Shown piece by piece: positions 7,427 through 12,125 of a stretch of DNA of 12,125 nt; within the stretch, counting starts at the first letter, position 1; every line of letters begins with the position of its first letter. The stretch comes from Desulfobacteraceae bacterium (lineage in GTDB: Bacteria > Desulfobacterota > Desulfobacteria > Desulfobacterales > ETH-SRB1). The translations under genes and the position numbers were made by a program. Under the pieces are notes generated by a model, which had not been told where the DNA came from, did no database searches, and was given only the letters and a program-made list of their open reading frames with translations. The stretch spans positions 1 through 12,125 of the forward strand of contig DAOWEW010000036.1 of NCBI GenBank assembly GCA_030638305.1, in the 5' to 3' direction.

Positions 7427-8475
7427 GAGATTGTGTCACCCCCGTTATAAGCAAGAGATTCCCGTGGACTTTTGTATTGCCACAAGGTTTGATACATTGC
7501 ACAACTCAATAATCTGTCCTTTTTGTTATTATAATGCTGCCTGCTCGGACAATCTCCGGGACAATGTTGTTCTATTGGACAGGCAGAACAATTCAGTCCT
7601 TCCAGACTATAGGAACTGAGGGTCTTAAGTCTTGGCCAGTCAGGCAAATCAAGGGTGCCGGAGACAAAATCCGGATCTCCTATGGTCTGACCGCACGGAT
7701 AAATAGCACCGTCCGGATGAACTGCGAGGCTTTCCCCTTGACAGGCATGGCAATATGCTCGTTTTCCCGTTTTGTCACTCTGTTTATATAGATTTTCAAA
7801 CTCTCTCAATTGCAATGGAGGCGTTCGCCTTTTATTAATACTTCCGATTGTATCCAGAAGTTTCTTCAAGCCGGCTCTTAAAGAATCAACAGAAGGAGAT
7901 TTAATAAGATTATGCCTGACTGCCCTGCCTTTGTTTACCAAAAGATCCAGCCCCATTCCCCTTGCGCTCCGAAAACCGGATAGAAGCAATGCCAGGCGCC
8001 AGAGATGCTCGACATTGACGTCAGTTACCACTGTGGTAACTCTGAAATCGACATTGCTAGCCTCTAATTGCTTCAGACCAAGAAAGGTCTGCCTGGCAGA
8101 ACCACGCAATCTTTCCTGAATATCAGGAGTACCATCCAGGCTGACTCCGATCTGAATATTATATTTTTGACACAGCGAGATCAGCTTTTCATCAATCAGT
8201 GTACCGTTTGTCTGCAAAGCAATTGTTGCAGGCCAATTGTTTCTTCGTATCGTGGTGGCAATTGCTTCAATCAAGGCCGACTCAAGTGTTGGTTCACCTC
8301 CGGCCAGTTGCACATGAAAGGACTTGCCGGAAATAGCAGCCATTCTTAATGCCTTTTGAGCATCCTCTAATGTCAATGACCGGACAAAATCTTCTTTTTC
8401 CCTGTAGCAATAAAGGCAATCAAGGTTGCACCCTGTAGTCAGCCATAAGATCAGATATCGAATAACATGCTTCAC
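7423..8475 (-). CDS. Radical SAM/SPASM-domain enzyme within the chelatase operon
   Basis: The 350-residue protein has the radical SAM cluster C16-x3-C20-x2-C23 (TGCNLDCLYC) and GGEP at 59-62, plus SLDG near 112-115. The C-terminal SPASM pattern is complete: C245-x15-C261, then C296-x2-C299-x5-C305-x3-C309, then C325; C242 is extra. Such proteins bind one SAM-cleaving [4Fe-4S] cluster and two auxiliary clusters. They include sulfatase maturases, peptide-modifying enzymes and, among tetrapyrrole enzymes, the AhbC/AhbD/NirJ group. The core here looks to me more like the maturase group, but I cannot place it precisely. The start is GTG in a GTGA overlap with the cobN stop, with AGAGGA four bases upstream. 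Its place between the large and D chelatase subunits argues that it works on the same substrate or on a partner of the chelatase. No substrate peptide gene is visible. Confidence 0.92.
   Translation of the reverse strand: MKHVIRYLILWLTTGCNLDCLYCYREKEDFVRSLTLEDAQKALRMAAISGKSFHVQLAGGEPTLESALIEAIATTIRRNNWPATIALQTNGTLIDEKLISLCQKYNIQIGVSLDGTPDIQERLRGSARQTFLGLKQLEASNVDFRVTTVVTDVNVEHLWRLALLLSGFRSARGMGLDLLVNKGRAVRHNLIKSPSVDSLRAGLKKLLDTIGSINKRRTPPLQLREFENLYKQSDKTGKRAYCHACQGESLAVHPDGAIYPCGQTIGDPDFVSGTLDLPDWPRLKTLSSYSLEGLNCSACPIEQHCPGDCPSRQHYNNKKDRLLSCAMYQTLWQYKSPRESLAYNGGDTIS
8472..8475 (-). other. GTGA stop/start overlap, cobN to radical SAM gene
   Basis: The cobN TGA and the radical SAM GTG overlap in GTGA, with GAGG four to five bases ahead of the start. 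This indicates coupled translation of the two proteins. Confidence 0.85.
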
Positions 8476-11400
8476 GTTTCCTCTTCAATATCTCCTTCTA
8501 TTTCCAGATAGGCGTCGCGCAATTCAGCTTCCATATCATCATTTGCCTTCCACATGCCGCGGCTGATAGCTTCCAGTAACTTATCAAGTATATTTTGCAG
8601 GGCATAGGGATTCACCTCCTTCATCCACTTCTTCATCTCCGGATCAAGGGCATATTTGTTGGCCAGACCTTCATACATCCAGTCATCCACTACCTCGGCA
8701 GTAGCATCCCAGCCGAGCGCCACATCCATCATTTTGGAAATATCTCCAGCACCCTTATAGCCATGACGTTTCATCCCTTCTAACCATTTTGGATTAAGAA
8801 GCCTGGCGCGAAACACATGTTTGGCCTCTTCAAAGGTGGTGCGCATCTTGACTCGCTGAGGGTCAGCACTGTCTCCAACAACTGCAAAGGGAAGCTTGCC
8901 GCGGACGGTCTTGACCGCTGTAATCAATCCTCCATAGTAGTTGTAAAAATCAGTGCAGGACATCATGTCGTATTCCCTGGTATCTTCATTCTTTACTGTA
9001 AGATCCATTCTGGATAAAATCTTTTTAAAGACTTTCGGTTTTTGTATGCCATAGCTTCCCTGTCCGTAAGCATGGGAAGAATAGCGAATATAATTTTCTC
9101 CGAGGTCTTTCTGGGTCTTCCAGTTTTTGGACTCAATCAGCTCGGCAACACCAGCCCCGTATGTGCCGGGCGGACAACTAAAAACACGGAAGGTCGCCTC
9201 TTTCATAGCTTCTTCCCTGTCCATCCCTTCGCGCATATAGTCATCTATATCCTGAAAAACATTGCGGCGCAGCATATTGACCTCAGGGGGTTCGTTTAAG
9301 GCAGCCACCATTTTTACGGCATCATCAATCAGCTCCATAAGGTTGGGAAAGGCATCCCTGAAAAAACCTGAAGTTCTCGGGGAAATATCAAGACGCGGAT
9401 GTTTCAGCTTTGAAGATGGGACGATCTCTACACCGTATACATTGCCGCTGCCTTGCTCCCAGACCGGCCGAACCCCCATAAGATAAAGTATCTCCGCTAT
9501 ATCATCTCCTTTGGAACGCATTGTAGAACCGCCCCATACGATCATACCTATACTTTCAGGGTATTTTCCGGTTTCTTTCAGATAACGTTCGATAAGTGCG
9601 TCTCCCAGTTTTTTACCCACCTCCCAGGCTCCGGGAGAAGGGATTTTATACGGGTCTACGGAATAAAAATTCCGTCCTGTGGGAAGTATATCCGCCTGTC
9701 CCCGGGTAGGAGCTCCTGATGGCCCTGGCCTTACAAAGCCTCCGTCAAATGCGGTTAGACCGGCATCTATTTCTTCGGTTACCAAACGGATATTGGGTAC
9801 AAGGGAAGCAGCAATATAGTGGAGAACCTTTTCCGGATCAAAGTGTAATTTTCCAGGCAGGCCATGAACAATATCTTTGATCGTGCTTGCTTCAAACTCG
9901 TTTGAGGCCAGTTCCTGAATCAACTGAATCGCTATATGGTGTGCCTTTCGGATAATTTCCCCGCCGGTTAATCCATTGTAGTAAGGCAGAGACTTTCCCC
10001 TGTTTTCCAGCAGGTCGTCATAGTCAAATCCCATGGCTGTTATGATTGCCTCTCTTAAAGAAGGAACGGAACCATTGGGAAGACGGGTCAACTGAGCGAT
10101 AAATTCCACCAGCCTTTCCCCGGCCGGAGCGATGCCCATGGTGTGTAGCCCGTCATTAATCATGGTATCTGCAAGTTCTTCGAGATAGGCGTGAAGCTGT
10201 TCCAGAAAAGAGTCGAAATCCTTTAAAGCATCTTCTTTTGATATTTCAAGGTCTTTATCCAGGCTGGCTTCAACAACCGCCTCCCAGATCATGGGGCTGA
10301 GAATCGGCAGTTTGCCGGGATCTTCCTGCTTTGCATCATGGTACTCCTTAAGAAGATTTTCCACTTTTGAAAGTTCTTCATAAAGATCCGCATTAGTGAA
10401 TGCCGGGGTCAAGTGATCAATAATACAGCAGTAGGAACGGCGCTTTGCCTGGGTGCCCTCGCTGGGATCATTGATTATATAAGGATACACATTTGGCAGA
10501 TCCATTATAGAAAGATCAGGATAGCATTCTTCGCTCAGGCCAAGCGCTTTTCCGGGGAGCCATTCCAGGGAGCCGTGTTTGCCCACATGCATTACAGCGT
10601 CTGCTTTAAACACATGTTTTATCCACCTGTAATATGCCAAATAATGGTGAGGCGGTGACAGATACATGTCGTGATATATTTTGTCTATATTTTCCAGATA
10701 GCCGCGCGGGGGTTGAATGCCAAGAAATATATTTCCATTAAAAACCCCGGGAAAATGGAGCTTACCGTCATGAACAAAAAGATCACCGGGCATTTCGCCC
10801 CAGTCCTCTGTCATTTTTTCCCGTATTGATTTAGGCAAAGCTTTGTGCCACGCAGGAAAATCTTCGGGACCGGCATGGGCTTCAGCTCTTTCCGCCAGCT
10901 TTTCAGGAGTCAGCCAGCGTTGATCACACGTCATCCCGGAGACAAGTTCTTTTGCCATTTCATCTCCGGTCTCATAAGTCCGTTCTATACGGTAACCTTC
11001 TTCTTTCATTCGCTCCAGCAAAAGCTTTACGCTTGCAAAGCTGTCTAACCCTGCCGCACATCCGATACGGTCATTTCTCGGGGGATAGTGGTGAAATATA
11101 ATAGCAATCTTTTTTTCCGCATTCTTTTTCCTGCGCAGCCTGGCCCAGTTAAGAGAGATGGAGACCATCCTTTCAATTCTCTCAGGGATCGGCATGTTTT
11201 TAGATATAAGAGCGCCTGTTACCGGATCAACAGCAGTCTCCTCTCTTGTTGAAACAGGAACATTAATCAGAGCTCCGTCAAATTCCGGTTGTGCCGCGCA
11301 AAAGGAAACATCCATTGTGGACATTCCCTGAACACCCTCCTTCCAGACCTTGTAAGGGCTCATGCTTCCCATGGCCTGTATGAACGGAACACCAAGCTTT

Positions 11401-12125
11401 GTCAGAAGCGTTTTATAATCGGGCGAGGCTATGGTAAGTGAAAACATCATGGGATTGACAAGCACGTCGATTACAGGTTTCCCATTTTTCATGAAAAAAT
11501 TTTCCGCAATGTAATCAGCCCCGTGATTTCCAAGAATTGTATCCTTTTGCCGGATATGAAAGACAGGAATAGCGCACGCGCCCTGTTTCTCAACTTCTTT
11601 GATAATTGCGTTTATATGCTCCACATTGTTATTCAGCCAGTAGGTCTGATAAAACCAGATCCCCACCACTATCTTATCCGGGTCAATCTTTTTTTCAAAA
11701 TACTCGTCAATGGAAGGTGGGGATAAAAAATCAGGATGATGAATCCCTTCCTGGGGAAGCTTTTGCGGCGCCTGGCAGGGCTCGTTTTTTTGAAACAAAA
11801 TATTATGAATGTAAGTAAACATCTCGCTGAAATTAATGGGCCCGCCATTGACATAATATTTGTTTATGGTCTCCCATGTTTCTGAACCAAATCCATCTGC
11901 ATATTTTTCAGATAAAAAAACAGCATCTTCATCACTGCCGACAGGCTGGATATGGAAATACGGAACCTTTTCACCATCTTTCCTTTTTTCATCAAACGCA
12001 TTTACCAGTTCATCAAAACAGGGACACGATGCTTTTCCACCGTGCAGCGTTACTATAACAATATCGGATTTTAACGCATCCCTGACAAAGCTTTTAACCC
12101 TTGACCCGTCAAAAAGCTGGCTTCG
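8472..12125 (-). CDS. cobN: CobN-type cobaltochelatase large subunit, 5' end off the right edge
   Basis: The frame is open to the window edge, giving 1217 residues; CobN is usually about 1200-1300, so only a short N-terminus is missing. A Met at 11822 is internal: the 101 residues before it continue the fold, with VIVTLHGG and a late YYVNGGPINF. Family motifs are plain: MHVGKHGSLEWLPGK (visible residues about 512-526), then GGSTMRSKGDDIAEILYLMGVRPVW, SCPPGTYGAGVAELI and the C-terminal HGYKGAGDISK ... WDATAEVVDDWMYEGLA. This subunit binds the tetrapyrrole and metal and inserts the metal, powered by the I and D ATPases. In this operon ChlI/ChlD-type partners stand in for CobS/CobT. CobN-like proteins such as HmuS have also been linked to heme use, so substrate and direction are not fixed by homology. 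Cobalt is the best guess given the cobalamin riboswitch next door. Confidence 0.93.
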   Translation of the reverse strand, partial: RSQLFDGSRVKSFVRDALKSDIVIVTLHGGKASCPCFDELVNAFDEKRKDGEKVPYFHIQPVGSDEDAVFLSEKYADGFGSETWETINKYYVNGGPINFSEMFTYIHNILFQKNEPCQAPQKLPQEGIHHPDFLSPPSIDEYFEKKIDPDKIVVGIWFYQTYWLNNNVEHINAIIKEVEKQGACAIPVFHIRQKDTILGNHGADYIAENFFMKNGKPVIDVLVNPMMFSLTIASPDYKTLLTKLGVPFIQAMGSMSPYKVWKEGVQGMSTMDVSFCAAQPEFDGALINVPVSTREETAVDPVTGALISKNMPIPERIERMVSISLNWARLRRKKNAEKKIAIIFHHYPPRNDRIGCAAGLDSFASVKLLLERMKEEGYRIERTYETGDEMAKELVSGMTCDQRWLTPEKLAERAEAHAGPEDFPAWHKALPKSIREKMTEDWGEMPGDLFVHDGKLHFPGVFNGNIFLGIQPPRGYLENIDKIYHDMYLSPPHHYLAYYRWIKHVFKADAVMHVGKHGSLEWLPGKALGLSEECYPDLSIMDLPNVYPYIINDPSEGTQAKRRSYCCIIDHLTPAFTNADLYEELSKVENLLKEYHDAKQEDPGKLPILSPMIWEAVVEASLDKDLEISKEDALKDFDSFLEQLHAYLEELADTMINDGLHTMGIAPAGERLVEFIAQLTRLPNGSVPSLREAIITAMGFDYDDLLENRGKSLPYYNGLTGGEIIRKAHHIAIQLIQELASNEFEASTIKDIVHGLPGKLHFDPEKVLHYIAASLVPNIRLVTEEIDAGLTAFDGGFVRPGPSGAPTRGQADILPTGRNFYSVDPYKIPSPGAWEVGKKLGDALIERYLKETGKYPESIGMIVWGGSTMRSKGDDIAEILYLMGVRPVWEQGSGNVYGVEIVPSSKLKHPRLDISPRTSGFFRDAFPNLMELIDDAVKMVAALNEPPEVNMLRRNVFQDIDDYMREGMDREEAMKEATFRVFSCPPGTYGAGVAELIESKNWKTQKDLGENYIRYSSHAYGQGSYGIQKPKVFKKILSRMDLTVKNEDTREYDMMSCTDFYNYYGGLITAVKTVRGKLPFAVVGDSADPQRVKMRTTFEEAKHVFRARLLNPKWLEGMKRHGYKGAGDISKMMDVALGWDATAEVVDDWMYEGLANKYALDPEMKKWMKEVNPYALQNILDKLLEAISRGMWKANDDMEAELRDAYLEIEGDIEEET

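Noticed and set aside
11820..11822. Met at 11822 as the start of cobN
   Set aside because: The frame stays open for a further 101 codons to the window edge, and those residues look like genuine CobN N-terminal sequence.

Overview
The window reads as one piece of a Gram-negative anaerobe's metal-tetrapyrrole (probably corrinoid) metabolism. TonB-dependent receptors show an outer membrane. A CobN-type chelatase large subunit served by ChlI/ChlD-type ATPases (no CobS/CobT is visible) and an oxygen-sensitive radical SAM/SPASM enzyme suggest an anaerobe. I infer a Desulfobacterota-like host; the sequence does not prove it. Every gene is on the minus strand, so the reading order is from the right end to the left.

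Right part (about 12125 to 3837): a tight operon of cobN (5' end off the window), a radical SAM/SPASM protein, a ChlD-like AAA+/VWA protein, a ChlI-like AAA+ protein, and the front half of an ABC transporter ATPase that stops before Walker B. The first two junctions are 4-base GTGA stop/start overlaps, and the third leaves 1 base. Together, CobN plus ChlI plus ChlD are the parts of an ATP-driven metal chelatase. The radical SAM enzyme is an extra component with no obvious substrate.

Middle (3281 to 3836): a gene-free regulatory block. It holds a sigma70-like promoter with a 17-base spacer, a cobalamin riboswitch with a perfect 8-bp P1 stem, and a strong intrinsic terminator just before the next start codon. 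This is the layout of an OFF switch acting by transcription termination. The aptamer carries an unusually long extra arm.

Left part (3280 to 1): two successive TonB-dependent outer-membrane receptors, one complete (572 aa, GTG start) and one running off the left edge. Both sit under the riboswitch, so a corrinoid or a related metal-tetrapyrrole is the likely cargo. A working model is uptake of the compound by the receptors and metal insertion, or possibly removal, by the chelatase. The radical SAM enzyme would act on the substrate or on a partner peptide. The truncated ABC gene looks like the scar of a deletion at the border of the two modules.
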